A DNA stretch of 53,668 nt from a virus: the IMG/VR virus record IMGVR_UViG_3300043778_000094, positions 1 through 53,668 of that record; one strand, 5' to 3'. The position numbers were made by a program, and so were the translations under genes. Shown piece after piece: positions 25,107-33,548 of this stretch (positions within the stretch are counted from its first letter, which is position 1; every line of letters starts with the position of its first letter). The notes beneath the pieces are model-generated. The model saw nothing but the letters and a program-made list of their open reading frames with translations, ran no database searches and had not been told where the DNA came from.

Positions 25107-25376
25107 TTGCCCGCGCCGCGTCCGCCTTTCGACATTTTACGGGCGGCGTTCTGGCTGCTCGCCGTGCTCGTCATTGTGACCATGGGCCTTATCGCGCTGG
25201 TCGTTACCGGTTGCGTCGTCGGCACTTTGACCGGGCGCTTCGCGGCGGGGACGTGCAACCAAATCGGCATCGGAGCCTTGATCCGCGATTACTGGTCGGA
25301 AATCTTGACGACGATCCTGGCATTGCTGGTGGCCGGCCGACCGCCACCGTCGCCGCCAGCTCCACCGGAGGAATGA
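25107..25376 (+). CDS. Putative holin, two-span membrane protein
   Basis: An 89-aa protein placed directly before the endolysin. It has one strong span (FWLLAVLVIVTMGLIALVVTG, about 14-35) and a weaker one (ILTTILALLVAG, about 67-78), with a charged segment between and a Pro-rich C-terminus. The start appears to be TTG at 25107, without a good Shine-Dalgarno motif; an in-frame GTG a few codons on is the alternative. A pore-forming role is inferred from topology and position. Confidence 0.6.
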   Translation: MPAPRPPFDILRAAFWLLAVLVIVTMGLIALVVTGCVVGTLTGRFAAGTCNQIGIGALIRDYWSEILTTILALLVAGRPPPSPPAPPEE

Positions 25377-25907
25377 ATGGCTGACAACTTTCCGCGCGCC
25401 GTAGATCACACGCTCAGGCACGAAGGCGGCTATGTCGACCACCCGGCCGACCCCGGCGGCGCCACCAACCGCGGCATCACGCTCGCCACCTATCGCGCCT
25501 GGACGAAGCGCCCGAACGCGACCAAGGAAGAACTTCGTGGGATCAGCGAGCAGACGGCACGGGAGATCTATCGCGAGAACTATTGGCACCCGATCAGCGC
25601 TGACAAATTGCCCCACGGCGTCGACCATATGGTTTTCGACATGGGGGTGAATGCCGGCACCTTCCGTTCAGCGCAACTGCTGCAAGAAGTGCTCGGCGTC
25701 CTGGTCGATGGCCGGATCGGACCGCAGACCCTGGCGGCCGCGGCGCAGGCCGACCCGCGCCAGCTGATCGATGACCTCCGGGCCCGCCACGAGCGTTACT
25801 ACCGCGGGCTCGGCACCTTCGCGACCTTTGGCCGAGGCTGGCTCGCCCGCCTCGACTCACGCCACAAGGAGGCGCTGGCGATCCTCGACGCGAGAGAAAT
25901 CGCATAG
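25377..25907 (+). CDS. Endolysin, GH108 N-acetylmuramidase
   Basis: A 176-aa lysozyme that cuts peptidoglycan. The catalytic Glu16 is in RHEGGYVDHPADPGGATNRG, the family signature; the C-terminal half (MGVNAGTFRSAQLLQEVLG, VDGRIGPQTL) is the PG_binding_3 domain. A perfect GGAGG motif overlaps the stop of the holin candidate. No signal peptide is visible, so release depends on the holin. It is the last gene of the late module. Confidence 0.95.
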   Translation: MADNFPRAVDHTLRHEGGYVDHPADPGGATNRGITLATYRAWTKRPNATKEELRGISEQTAREIYRENYWHPISADKLPHGVDHMVFDMGVNAGTFRSAQLLQEVLGVLVDGRIGPQTLAAAAQADPRQLIDDLRARHERYYRGLGTFATFGRGWLARLDSRHKEALAILDAREIA

Positions 25908-26134
25908 ACGGAAAGCGGCGACCCGCGTCCGCTTTGGTTAATTTGCCCGGTGCGAGGTTAGGCACATTGCGCGTAACCCATTGATGTCTGATCGCGAAAT
26001 GGAGAAGGTTAGTCATCGTAAGACGTTGAATTCATTGGCTAGTTATAGTACGGCCCGGGGAGCCATCCCTCTAAAATCGAGTTGATTTCGTTGACGTTTT
26101 CGATCTAAGTGACTAACCGGGGTGGGGAGGTTAG
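25908..26134. other. Non-coding region next to the integrase: candidate attP
   Basis: The 227-bp gap between endolysin and integrase is rich in related short motifs: GGTTAGGCAC at 25956, GGTTAGTCA at 26007, GTGACTAACC at 26109 and GGTTAGTCAC at 26129. A 7-bp hairpin (AAAGCGG at 25912 with CCGCTTT at 25929) follows the endolysin and may end its transcript; a related hairpin lies inside the end of the integrase gene (26167-26196). Repeated arm-like motifs beside an integrase are what an attP contains. The 15-20 bp core cannot be assigned without a host att site. Confidence 0.5.
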
Positions 26135-26140
26135 TCACTT
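26107..26140 (-). terminator. Perfect 12-bp inverted repeat overlapping the integrase stop
   Basis: AAGTGACTAACC (26107-26118) and GGTTAGTCACTT (26129-26140) are exact reverse complements around a 10-base G-rich loop. It overlaps the last codons of the integrase gene. It could be the terminator between the two convergent transcription units, or an integrase/excisionase arm site, since the same GGTTAGTCA motif recurs at 26007. Confidence 0.55.
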
Positions 26141-27241
26141 TCTTGATCTCGGTTGGTTCGCAATGACTAGCGGAAGCGGTGACCCGCTTCCGCTAGGCTC
26201 TGGGAATTGAATCAATCGGGCCATCCCCGCCTCTGCCATGCGCGAACGATCGGCGGCGTCGATATAGCGCTGCACCTCCCTGAGACTTCGATGACCTGAT
26301 ATCGCGGCGATTTGCGGCGCCGTGCACCCGGCTTCGGCCAAGCGCCGGCAGATCGCCTTCCTGAGCCCGTGCGCCGAACAGTGCGACAAGCCGGCCTCGT
26401 TGCACCAATCGCGAAACGCGTTGCCAAACCCGGCCACGGCAAACGACTTGCCGAATTGGGTCATCAGAAACGCCAAATTGCCGCATTCGGACGCCGCGAT
26501 GATATGCGCCAGCTCGGGATGAATCGGGACGTCCATCGGTTGTCCGGTCTTCTGCTGTCGGATCGTGAACTTGCCACCCCGGAAATGCTGCGGCCCCATG
26601 CGCACGACATCGCCGCGGCGTTGCCCGGTATAGAGCAACAACGCCATCGCCAGCCGCGGCCGCGAACCGATTGGATGCTTGGCTTCGAATTGTGCGATCT
26701 CGTCTTCGGTCCAAGTGTGATAACCGCGCTCGCGTCCGTCGGCCTTGGTTCTGGTTGATTTGGCCTGGGCGACCCCGACGGTGGGATCATCGTCGCGCAA
26801 CCCGGCTCGAACAGCATATTGCATCAAGTGCCGCACGGCTTTGAGGTAGCCATGCTGGGCGAAGGGTTGCAATTTGCCGAGGATCGCCATCACGTGCTTT
26901 TGCGACAGCTCACGCAACGAATTGTCGCCGTGCGCCTTACGGAAACGCTCGAGGATGGCGCGTCGGTTCTTTTGCGTGATCGGCGCCAGGGCAAGAAAAC
27001 TGTGATCGCCGTAATAACGGGCGATGGCCGCGCTCAGCGAACCTTGTGGGGAACGGTTCTCACCAATTTCGCGCGTCCCTGGGTTGGCAAGCGCAGCGCG
27101 ATAAGCTTCGACAAATTCCGGCGAGTCAGGGAGACCGGGCAACGGTATTCGAGATTGCCCCTTGCGGCGAAAATAATACCGCTGCCGACCGTGCCGATCG
27201 CGATATTGATTGATGTAATCAAAACGCTTTATAATCCTCAT
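26135..27241 (-). CDS. int: Tyrosine recombinase (phage integrase)
   Basis: A 368-aa integrase for site-specific recombination with the host chromosome. From the ATG at 27241 (MRIIKRFDYINQYRDRHGRQ; a GAGG lies 6 bases upstream) the catalytic residues are Arg208 (TGQRRGDVV), Lys231 (RQQKTGQ), His291-x-x-Arg294 (SAHGLRKA), His317 (SGHRSL) and Tyr326 (VQRYIDAADRSRM). The core-binding helices lie at about 70-170. Further in-frame ATGs up to 27301 would add 20 residues. It overlaps the end of the small upstream gene by 23 bases, so both belong to one transcript from the promoter at 27436-27463. Confidence 0.95.
   Translation of the reverse strand: MRIIKRFDYINQYRDRHGRQRYYFRRKGQSRIPLPGLPDSPEFVEAYRAALANPGTREIGENRSPQGSLSAAIARYYGDHSFLALAPITQKNRRAILERFRKAHGDNSLRELSQKHVMAILGKLQPFAQHGYLKAVRHLMQYAVRAGLRDDDPTVGVAQAKSTRTKADGRERGYHTWTEDEIAQFEAKHPIGSRPRLAMALLLYTGQRRGDVVRMGPQHFRGGKFTIRQQKTGQPMDVPIHPELAHIIAASECGNLAFLMTQFGKSFAVAGFGNAFRDWCNEAGLSHCSAHGLRKAICRRLAEAGCTAPQIAAISGHRSLREVQRYIDAADRSRMAEAGMARLIQFPEPSGSGSPLPLVIANQPRSRK
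26167..26196. repeat. 13-bp inverted repeat inside the 3' end of the integrase gene
   Basis: CTAGCGGAAGCGG (26167-26179) pairs with CCGCTTCCGCTAG (26184-26196) around TGAC. The central GCGGTGACCCGC is close to GCGGCGACCCGCG at 25915, just after the endolysin. Two related dyads flanking the att candidate suggest protein-binding sites or paired transcription stops. Confidence 0.5.
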
Positions 27242-27437
27242 CGAAGACCTCATCCCATGGATTGGGTTTTGGCTTTGGTTCTGGCGCCGTTCCGCTGACA
27301 ACAGGCGGCGTCAGTTCCACCACAATACGCCCATCTTGCCCGATTTCGACGCGCGCGACCTTATGACCGGCCGCCTCGACCGCCTTGATCGCCGCCGTGA
27401 TATCGCGCTGACGAAAGGTTAGACGAACGCGAGCCAT
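27219..27437 (-). CDS. Small basic protein upstream of integrase, unknown function
   Basis: A 72-aa protein MARVRLTFRQRDITAAIKAV, continuing with KVARVEIGQDGRIVVEL and a Pro-rich acidic tail (PKPKPNPWDEVFDEDY). This 'basic helix, then VARVEI..GRIVV strand' layout recurs in small proteins of alphaproteobacterial prophages, without a known function. Its position before integrase is that of an excisionase, but it lacks a clear helix-turn-helix. The ATG overlaps the -10 element of the predicted promoter, so either the transcript is unusual or the true start lies elsewhere. Confidence 0.6.
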   Translation of the reverse strand: MARVRLTFRQRDITAAIKAVEAAGHKVARVEIGQDGRIVVELTPPVVSGTAPEPKPKPNPWDEVFDEDYKAF

Positions 27438-27463
27438 TATACACAAAACGCGTGTATTGTCAA
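27436..27463 (-). promoter_or_regulatory. Consensus sigma-70 promoter with embedded operator, leftward
   Basis: On the minus strand TTGACA (27463-27458) and TATAAT (27441-27436) are both perfect and 16 bases apart. The spacer holds the perfect dyad ATACAC-N7-GTGTAT (27439-27457), a typical place for a repressor. The last two bases of the -10 box form part of the ATG of the 72-aa gene, so transcription would begin downstream of that ATG. It would serve the integrase. Confidence 0.75.
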
Positions 27464-27467
27464 GGGG

Positions 27468-27854
27468 TTAGTTCACGGTCGGCGTTGGGTCTTGTGGCAC
27501 TTCGATTTCCTGCCTCATTTTATAGGCTCGGGCTGCCTCCTCCGGGTGCTTGCTCATATCGTGGTCGAACGCGCCCGCCGGCAACTCCGCGATCGGGATG
27601 CGGCCCTCGCCGGGCCAGCCACGGCACGCGATTGTCAACAATGAATTGTCCTGCTGCCACCGGATGATGCAGGCCTCGCACAGCACCGCATAGGCGCCGT
27701 CGAGCGGCAGATCGCAGACGACACAGCCCCAGCCGTGGCCGGGGATCGCGCCGCGTTGACTTAACATGATCAGGTTGTGCGTGGGCCCGCCCTCGCACAT
27801 GCAGCACGGGCCGAGGTCGGGGAGATCGCCGTTCCCATCGTCTATTCGCGCCAT
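27468..27854 (-). CDS. Cysteine-rich probable zinc-ribbon protein
   Basis: A 128-aa protein with cysteines in CxxC-type pairs: GPCCMCEGG (about 16-24), GCVVCDLP (43-50) and LCEACIIRW (58-66), spaced as in zinc-binding folds. No family name is recognised. It ends the leftward early operon; only one base separates it from the gene before, so co-expression is clear. The codon use and acidic C-terminus (HPEEAARAYKMRQEIEVP) fit its neighbours. Confidence 0.7.
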   Translation of the reverse strand: MARIDDGNGDLPDLGPCCMCEGGPTHNLIMLSQRGAIPGHGWGCVVCDLPLDGAYAVLCEACIIRWQQDNSLLTIACRGWPGEGRIPIAELPAGAFDHDMSKHPEEAARAYKMRQEIEVPQDPTPTVN

Positions 27855-27855
27855 T

Positions 27856-28347
27856 TCAGTGCCTCGTCTGGGGGACCAGCAGATCGACCATGCGGCCGAA
27901 CATATCTTTGGGCGTGCCCGATTGCCGGATCAGGCGGCGGATTTTGCCTTTGTAGTCGCGTTCGACGTCAAAGAGCGCGCCCAGCGAGCGCTCGCGGTCG
28001 CCGACAACGACCTGATAGCATTCGCGCCGCTGATCCTTGTAGGCGCCGCCCGTACCTTCTCGATCAAGTTGTCGAAAGGTGGCGTCGAAATTTTCGTCCT
28101 GGCGCACCCTCACATACCAGGCGGCGACGATGATCGCGTACTGATCGGCCCCGGCGCGTTTGAGAACTGCCTGAAACAGATTGACCGCCAAGGCCTTGTC
28201 GAGCATCCGAAAATCGAGTCCCACGACAATCGGCATACCGTCTTTCATTGCGGCGAAAAACGGCGGCAAGTCACCCTTCGCCGGCAGGTCTTGGACCGTC
28301 GCCTCGAGGTAGCGGCAATTCGCGGCGAGCCAATCGTCGAGGGTCAT
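27856..28347 (-). CDS. Conserved-type phage protein of unknown function
   Basis: A 163-aa protein with a mixed alpha/beta look: AMKDGMPIVVGLDFRMLDKA, AIIVAAWYVRVRQDE, GGAYKDQRRECYQVVVGDRE. No catalytic motif is recognised. Its ATG overlaps the stop of the Rad50-like gene (ATGA), which ties it to recombination or replication by operon position only. Confidence 0.65.
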   Translation of the reverse strand: MTLDDWLAANCRYLEATVQDLPAKGDLPPFFAAMKDGMPIVVGLDFRMLDKALAVNLFQAVLKRAGADQYAIIVAAWYVRVRQDENFDATFRQLDREGTGGAYKDQRRECYQVVVGDRERSLGALFDVERDYKGKIRRLIRQSGTPKDMFGRMVDLLVPQTRH

Positions 28348-30038
28348 GCCGCGGCCTCGGCGAGCTCGTGCAGCGGCTGCGCGACGCCGTCCTCGATCCA
28401 GTAGGACATGCCAAGCCCGTCCGCCTCGATGTCCGGGACCTGCTCCCGCCGCGAGAGCGTCATGCAGATGAGAGCCGGCAGCCCGGCTTCATCAAGCAGA
28501 TCGAACAAGCCTGAGCGGGTGGGACCGTCGAGGACATCGGCGGCGTCGAGCACCACCATCGCCGAGCCGTCGAGATGCGCCATCGCCACCTGCAGCACGG
28601 CGCGGACCCGATATTGCTCGCTGGTCGACAACAGCGCGTAGGGTCGCCCGCCATAGACGAATGTCATTTCGGCATCGACAGTGACCTGGTTCCAGCCCGC
28701 GGCGAGACTCAGCCGGCCGAGCTGCGCGGTGTTGAACAGTTCGAGGACGTGGCCGAGCTTTTTCGCTCGCAGCCCGTCGGGCGCCAGAATGTCGATCACC
28801 GCGTTGTTGGTCATGATCTTGTCGTGCAGATCGTCGGCGTCGCGCTTTTGCCGGAACCCGATCAGCCGCTGTTGGGCGGCATCAACCTCCGCCTTGGCGG
28901 CCTCGACATCGACTTCGGCCTCGGTCGGCGGCGGCATCTTGTCGAGACTGGTGCGGGCGAGTAGAGCGGTTTGCATACTAAAGCGGGCTTGGTCGACGGC
29001 GTGATCGGCCTCGCCCACCTGACCGGTCAACCGGCTGACATCGCCATCGGTTCTGGCAATCGCATCGCGGCGCTTTTTGAGTTCAGAAGCGGGCGGCGCC
29101 GCCTCAGCCGGTTCGAGCCGGGTTTCGGCGAGATTGACCCGGCGCAACACGACAAAGGCGCCGCAGTGCGGGCACGGCATGCCCGGATCGACAGTGCCCG
29201 GGGGCAGCGCGGCGCGCGCCTGTCGGGCGACGACAAGCTCGCCGGCGAGCCGTTCGGCAGTCGCCTCGGCCTGTTGCAAGGCGTCCTTGCGGGGTTCGAC
29301 AGCTGCTGCCTCGGCCGCGAGCCGAGTTCGCTCCGCGCCCGACACGGCGGCGGCGGCAATCGCCTTGTCGTGGTTCCCCTTGGCGAGCGCGAGTGCGGCG
29401 AGCAGATCGTTTTCCTTTGGCTCCTCAAATTCGAACTGCCAACCGGCCGGAACCCACGAGGCGCCGACGCGGTTGCCCCAGTTCGCCCCGGTGACCTGGC
29501 GCCAGGCGCCCTTGTATTCGGTGCCCTTTTCCTTGCGCAGCGTGTGCGCGCCATCCCAGCCCTGCGCCTCGATCAGTTTCCAGATGACGGCAACCGCGTC
29601 GTCGTCCATCTCCTCGTCGACGAGGGCGCGGGCGAGATCCTCGCGCGTCGGATCGGCGTGCAAGTATTTGCCGAGGGTTCGGGCGCGGTCTGCCGGCGCT
29701 TCAACAGCGATGCTCAAGAGCCCCGCGGCATAAACCGACGCCGCCGGCGGTTCGCCCTGCGCCGAAGGCTGACAGGCGGGCCAATCGATCCGCGCTGTTC
29801 CCGATTCCCCCTTGATCACGATGCGTGCTTCGTTGGCGCCGCTCTTGACCAGCAATCCGGCCGAGGCCTTCGCGAGACCGGCGAGCGGCAAGCCGGCGCC
29901 GCACAACACGGCACCCGTCGCCTGCGCCAGACTCGACTTGCCGGCGGCGTTCCTGCCCGCGACGAGGGCGATCGGCGCGCATTCGATATCGGCGCGCTCG
30001 CAACCGCGGAAATTGCGCAGCGCGATTTCGATGTTCAT
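28344..30038 (-). CDS. Rad50/SMC-like recombination ATPase
   Basis: A 564-aa ABC-type ATPase of the SMC/Rad50 kind. The Walker A box is GRNAAGKS (residues 28-35); a coiled-coil arm with Ala/Glu/Arg-rich helices follows, and CPHC at 289-292 lies between the two coiled arms exactly like the zinc hook of Rad50. The head closes with STSEQYRVRAVLQVAMA (signature region) and AMVVLDAADVL (Walker B). It is about half the length of bacterial SbcC, so the arms are short. A nuclease partner may be the PD-(D/E)XK protein at 33545-34411 in the same operon. Confidence 0.82.
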   Translation of the reverse strand: MNIEIALRNFRGCERADIECAPIALVAGRNAAGKSSLAQATGAVLCGAGLPLAGLAKASAGLLVKSGANEARIVIKGESGTARIDWPACQPSAQGEPPAASVYAAGLLSIAVEAPADRARTLGKYLHADPTREDLARALVDEEMDDDAVAVIWKLIEAQGWDGAHTLRKEKGTEYKGAWRQVTGANWGNRVGASWVPAGWQFEFEEPKENDLLAALALAKGNHDKAIAAAAVSGAERTRLAAEAAAVEPRKDALQQAEATAERLAGELVVARQARAALPPGTVDPGMPCPHCGAFVVLRRVNLAETRLEPAEAAPPASELKKRRDAIARTDGDVSRLTGQVGEADHAVDQARFSMQTALLARTSLDKMPPPTEAEVDVEAAKAEVDAAQQRLIGFRQKRDADDLHDKIMTNNAVIDILAPDGLRAKKLGHVLELFNTAQLGRLSLAAGWNQVTVDAEMTFVYGGRPYALLSTSEQYRVRAVLQVAMAHLDGSAMVVLDAADVLDGPTRSGLFDLLDEAGLPALICMTLSRREQVPDIEADGLGMSYWIEDGVAQPLHELAEAAA

Positions 30039-30044
30039 CGCCGA

Positions 30045-30632
30045 TCAATCCAGCATGAGGTAGAGCGCGTTTTCGTAATCGCCCGGGGGCCGTTTCATCA
30101 TGCGAAAGCGCTGCGGCGGCTGACCGTGGCGGTAAATCGACCCGTGCTTGTCGTCATAGATGACGCGGATTTCCGGCAGCTGACTGAACAGCCGATCGAG
30201 CAGCTGGCGCAGCCGCTTGTGGTGGACCTTTGCGCTGTTGACGACGACAACCGCATAAAACCCGAAGTCTGGCGCGACATAGAACGTCACCGAGGCGCCG
30301 ACGCGATCGGGCCGGAAGCGCGCATCGAAATTGCCGAGCAACCAGCCGCAGGCATATTCCTGGCATGGTTTGGGGCGGTTTGGGTAAATCCCGCAGCCCT
30401 TTCCGGCAACATGCCGACACCGGGTCATCGGCAGCTTTTGCAATTCGTTAATGCCGAGGACGGTGCAGCAAAAGGTGCACTCGCCGCAACCTTCGCGCCG
30501 CGGCGACGCGCGCACCAGAAGCCGGTCCTTACCTTCGCCGATTTGGACGGTCGTCGACTCGTCGATCGACGCGATCGTCCGGCCGATCTCGAAACGATCG
30601 GGGTCGATTTCGAGACGCTCGATTTCTTCCAT
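30045..30632 (-). CDS. YkgJ-like cysteine-cluster protein
   Basis: A 195-aa protein with the metal-chelating signature of the YkgJ family: GCGECTFCCTVLGI, then CRHVAGKGCGIYPNRPKPCQ and EYACGWL (about residues 45-95). The family probably binds zinc or an iron-sulphur cluster; its reaction is not established. I prefer the ATG at 30632, which has GAGG 7 bases upstream, over the GTG at 30644 that overlaps the previous stop. It is the second gene after 30641-31744 in a tight operon. Confidence 0.75.
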   Translation of the reverse strand: MEEIERLEIDPDRFEIGRTIASIDESTTVQIGEGKDRLLVRASPRREGCGECTFCCTVLGINELQKLPMTRCRHVAGKGCGIYPNRPKPCQEYACGWLLGNFDARFRPDRVGASVTFYVAPDFGFYAVVVVNSAKVHHKRLRQLLDRLFSQLPEIRVIYDDKHGSIYRHGQPPQRFRMMKRPPGDYENALYLMLD

Positions 30633-30640
30633 CTTTCGCC

Positions 30641-31744
30641 TCACGCCTCGAAATTGACCCGGCGCCGTTGCGCGGGTTGTGCCGTCTGTTGCGCCGGCTG
30701 ACCACCTGGTGGCGCCCGTTCCCCGCCGGGTTGCGGCGGCGCGCCCTCGGAAGGTTGCTGCCCGACTGCTGCATCTTCCCGAGGACGATCAGCCGGCTCC
30801 TCCGGCCGATTGGGGGCCGCTGCGGCGGTGGTTTGCGCCGGGGCTACGGTTGCCGCCCGCCGGCGATTTGCGCTTTCAGCGGGCGCCGCTGCGGCCGGCG
30901 CGGGCGTTCTCGCCGCCTCGGTGGACTCTTGCGCGACCTCGAGGCCGAGCGCCCGTGCCGCCTCGACAAAGGCTGGCAACCGCCCCTCGCGGGCGGCGTC
31001 GCCGAGCCCGGCGATTTGGTCGAGGGTCAGATGATCGATAGCCTGGCGGTCGAGGGCGATGGCCCTTTGCGCCGCGAATTGCAGCACGTTGGCGCGCTTC
31101 TGGTCGATCACCGACTCGGTGATGACCTCTTCCTTTTTTAGCCGCAGCATTTCGAGCTTCCAGCGGATCGCGATGTCCTGCGGGATGAGGGCGAGGACGG
31201 CATTGCGATAGGCTTTCGATTGCGCGATCGTCGCGTAATGCGGCCGCTCGAACTGCCCGCCGCCTTGGCGTTCCCCATACCGCAATTCGCGCCGCTCGGA
31301 CTGGAGACTGTTCCCCGTTTTGACGTCGATTACTTCGCAGATAGCCGAATAAAAATCGTCTTCGTTCTCGAGCTCCGGGACGACCGAGCACGAGACCGTC
31401 ATCGGCATGTTCTCGGCCGGATAACTGGTAAAGATGAAGAGTGCTCCCGTCTTTTGCGTCGCGGCCACGAGACGATGCTTTAGACCCTTGTAGTGGTTCG
31501 CCAAGTGGCGGGCGCCGACGACGCTGATCCCGGTCGCGGGCTCGCGCTGGCCGGCGATGTCGAAACTGTAAACGAATTTCGATGAGCCCGGCCCGTGCAG
31601 GACCTCGTCGGCGATCAGCGCGTTGTCGCGCTCCTCCATCACGTGCCAGGCGTCAATGTCAAATCCGCCGGTCATCGTGCGGACGGCGTCGAGCGTAGCG
31701 ACCTGGCGCGGGGCGACGAGTTGCGGGCGGGTGGTCTGAGCCAT
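30641..31744 (-). CDS. Putative recombination/single-strand annealing-type protein
   Basis: A 367-aa protein. The folded part (about 1-250) shows SKFVYSFDIAGQREPATGIS, VGARHLANHYKGLKHRLVAA and YATIAQSKAYRNAVLALIPQ; the last element recalls the conserved helix of Rad52/Sak-type annealing proteins ('A..KA...AL...'). The final ~110 residues are Ala/Pro/Gln/Arg-rich and disordered, as in several single-strand-binding partners. GAGGA lies 5 bases before the ATG. Location next to a Rad50-like ATPase supports a recombination role, but the family name is uncertain. Confidence 0.5.
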   Translation of the reverse strand: MAQTTRPQLVAPRQVATLDAVRTMTGGFDIDAWHVMEERDNALIADEVLHGPGSSKFVYSFDIAGQREPATGISVVGARHLANHYKGLKHRLVAATQKTGALFIFTSYPAENMPMTVSCSVVPELENEDDFYSAICEVIDVKTGNSLQSERRELRYGERQGGGQFERPHYATIAQSKAYRNAVLALIPQDIAIRWKLEMLRLKKEEVITESVIDQKRANVLQFAAQRAIALDRQAIDHLTLDQIAGLGDAAREGRLPAFVEAARALGLEVAQESTEAARTPAPAAAAPAESANRRRAATVAPAQTTAAAAPNRPEEPADRPREDAAVGQQPSEGAPPQPGGERAPPGGQPAQQTAQPAQRRRVNFEA

Positions 31745-31821
31745 CTACTTCCTCGCTATGCGGGGTTGCGGCGGATCGTGTTCTTCGCGGTGTCCGCCTT
31801 CGGGGAAGGGACGCCTATCAA

Positions 31822-32529
31822 CTAACGCGGATGCGTCTGAAAGTAATTCTGCACCCATCCGTTCAATTCGGGTTGCGTAAGCGGAGGCTTGCCGTAGCGC
31901 AAACACACTTGATCCACGTTATCGTGATAGCGGTCCAATTCCCTTTGAATTTTAGTCGGCGACAGAAACGGCAATCGTTTGAATTTCAGGTAAACAGCGA
32001 ATGCCCGGCGGAAGCGATAGAACCACGCCGGCGGCGGCTTTGCTGGTGCGGGCCTCGGGGCCTGCATCACAATCGCCGGTACCGACATTTTTTCCGAAAT
32101 CGGCCGCAGCGGCGGGACCGGGATGATGGTTTTCGTTGGCGGCGGCAGGTCGCGCAGTGCTGGCGCCGCCTCGCAGGCGAGGCAAGCGACCGAATGATGT
32201 GCCGCCCAGGTTGCTTTGATGACCGGACCGCCGCAATCGCCGCACACTTGGTCGGCGACATAGCGCAAACGAGCGTGGTCGCTCCATTTACGTTTGCAAG
32301 GGTCCCCGTCGCTCTCGATGCCGATCGTCCCCACAGTGCTGAGAAAATATTCCCAGCGCGCGACACTGTTGACCGGCATTTCGGTGCGCGTGCGGCTGCG
32401 CCCCGGGTGCATCACATAACGCATCGCGTAATGCAGCGGGATTTGCTGCTCGACCGCTTCGAACAACTCGCCCAGTTTGTGCCATTGGCGATCGCGCAAT
32501 CGGGCGAAGACTTCGGCTTGCCACCCCAT
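31822..32529 (-). CDS. Unknown protein with a zinc-finger pair
   Basis: A 235-aa protein. Residues ~90-120 have CGDCGGPVIKATWAAHHSVA then CLAC, a CxxC...CxxC zinc ribbon. A Pro-rich linker (about 125-175) leads to a basic C-terminal helix region (WFYRFRRAFAVYLKFKRL). The N-terminal 'LRDRQWHKLGELFEAVEQQI' is helical and could be a winged-helix start. Its ATG overlaps the stop of the ParB-like gene. DNA binding is plausible; nothing more can be said. Confidence 0.65.
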   Translation of the reverse strand: MGWQAEVFARLRDRQWHKLGELFEAVEQQIPLHYAMRYVMHPGRSRTRTEMPVNSVARWEYFLSTVGTIGIESDGDPCKRKWSDHARLRYVADQVCGDCGGPVIKATWAAHHSVACLACEAAPALRDLPPPTKTIIPVPPLRPISEKMSVPAIVMQAPRPAPAKPPPAWFYRFRRAFAVYLKFKRLPFLSPTKIQRELDRYHDNVDQVCLRYGKPPLTQPELNGWVQNYFQTHPR

Positions 32530-33548
32530 TAGACGTGCAATTCCACGCCGCCGACGCCGCGGCGCAGACTCGGCGGCGTTTCCAGACGTTTGATGCGGTC
32601 GAGCTCGGCGATAACCCGTTTCAGCAGGTCAATGGTGCCGTCGCATAAGACGCGCGCCAGATCCTGCCGCGAATAGGCCGACAGATACAATTGTTCAATG
32701 CCCTTGTCGGCCAGGTTATTGAGAGTGCGAATTGTCGCGAAGAATTTGGTCGCTGGCGCCGGTGAGATGCGACCGTGTTTGGCTTGGACCTGCATCTTGC
32801 GCGTCGCCGCGGTTTGCGTCGCCCGCTCTACCGTCGCCAAACCAGAGGCTTCATCGCGGGTTTTCTTGACCTCTTTGCAAAGCTCATCGACTTCGGCGGT
32901 TGAAGCACCAGCCAAGACGGCGAATTGTGCTGCTTTGCCAAACACAACATCGTTTTGAATGCCCTGCAATGCCAAGACGCTCGACCGCGACAGCTTCGCT
33001 TTGGCAAAATCAAAACCAAAGCGCCGCCCGCGTATCATGGCTTGCTGTTCCGTCCAGCCGGTTTTGACCTGTCCTTCCTTCAGGTTCCATTCTTTCGCAA
33101 GTTGCTTCAGCGAGCGATCAGGATAGGTCTCATGCAACTGTAAGACCTGCAGAACGCGATCGCGGATCGACACCCCCTGGCCTTCAATTGTGTTCAGACG
33201 GCGGATCAACGATTCCCGGCGATAAACATCACCCTCGGTTACGACATAAGCATCGCAATCCGTGCGATTGGCTAATTTCGCCGCCTCGGTGCGGTGCACC
33301 CCAGTCGCGATCAGATATTGCGCGGGGGGGATGCCGTCATGGGTCAACAGCACAATGGCCGGGAATTCGGTCCCTTCCTCCATTGCCAGCGCGTAACTGA
33401 TCGCTCGATCTTCATCGACGCGGCGCAACAATCGTGCCGGGTTTTCATAGGACGCCTTGAGATCGATTTCCGAGAAATCAACGTGCGGGTGATATTCGTA
33501 GCGGTAGCCGCCCTGCTCGAGGAATTGTTCCGTCTTTTGATCTTTCAT
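32529..33548 (-). CDS. ParB/Srx-like domain protein
   Basis: A 339-aa protein with a ParB N-terminal nuclease-like domain: FSEIDLKASYENPAR, FPAIVLLTHDGIPPAQYLI, then ATGVHRTEAAKLA, the G-x-HR motif. The middle (RSLKQLAKEWNLKEGQVKTG) looks like the helix-turn-helix of ParB proteins; a helical C-terminus follows. Stand-alone ParB proteins in phages act in replication, modification or regulation. It is the first of three ParB-fold proteins in this genome (others at 43236 and 44472). Confidence 0.82.
   Translation of the reverse strand: MKDQKTEQFLEQGGYRYEYHPHVDFSEIDLKASYENPARLLRRVDEDRAISYALAMEEGTEFPAIVLLTHDGIPPAQYLIATGVHRTEAAKLANRTDCDAYVVTEGDVYRRESLIRRLNTIEGQGVSIRDRVLQVLQLHETYPDRSLKQLAKEWNLKEGQVKTGWTEQQAMIRGRRFGFDFAKAKLSRSSVLALQGIQNDVVFGKAAQFAVLAGASTAEVDELCKEVKKTRDEASGLATVERATQTAATRKMQVQAKHGRISPAPATKFFATIRTLNNLADKGIEQLYLSAYSRQDLARVLCDGTIDLLKRVIAELDRIKRLETPPSLRRGVGGVELHV

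Noticed and set aside
28971-30701. 576-aa rightward open frame
   Set aside because: It is antisense to the Rad50-like ATPase and YkgJ-like genes, has no recognisable motif and typical high-GC shadow composition (Arg/Gly/Ala/Asp).
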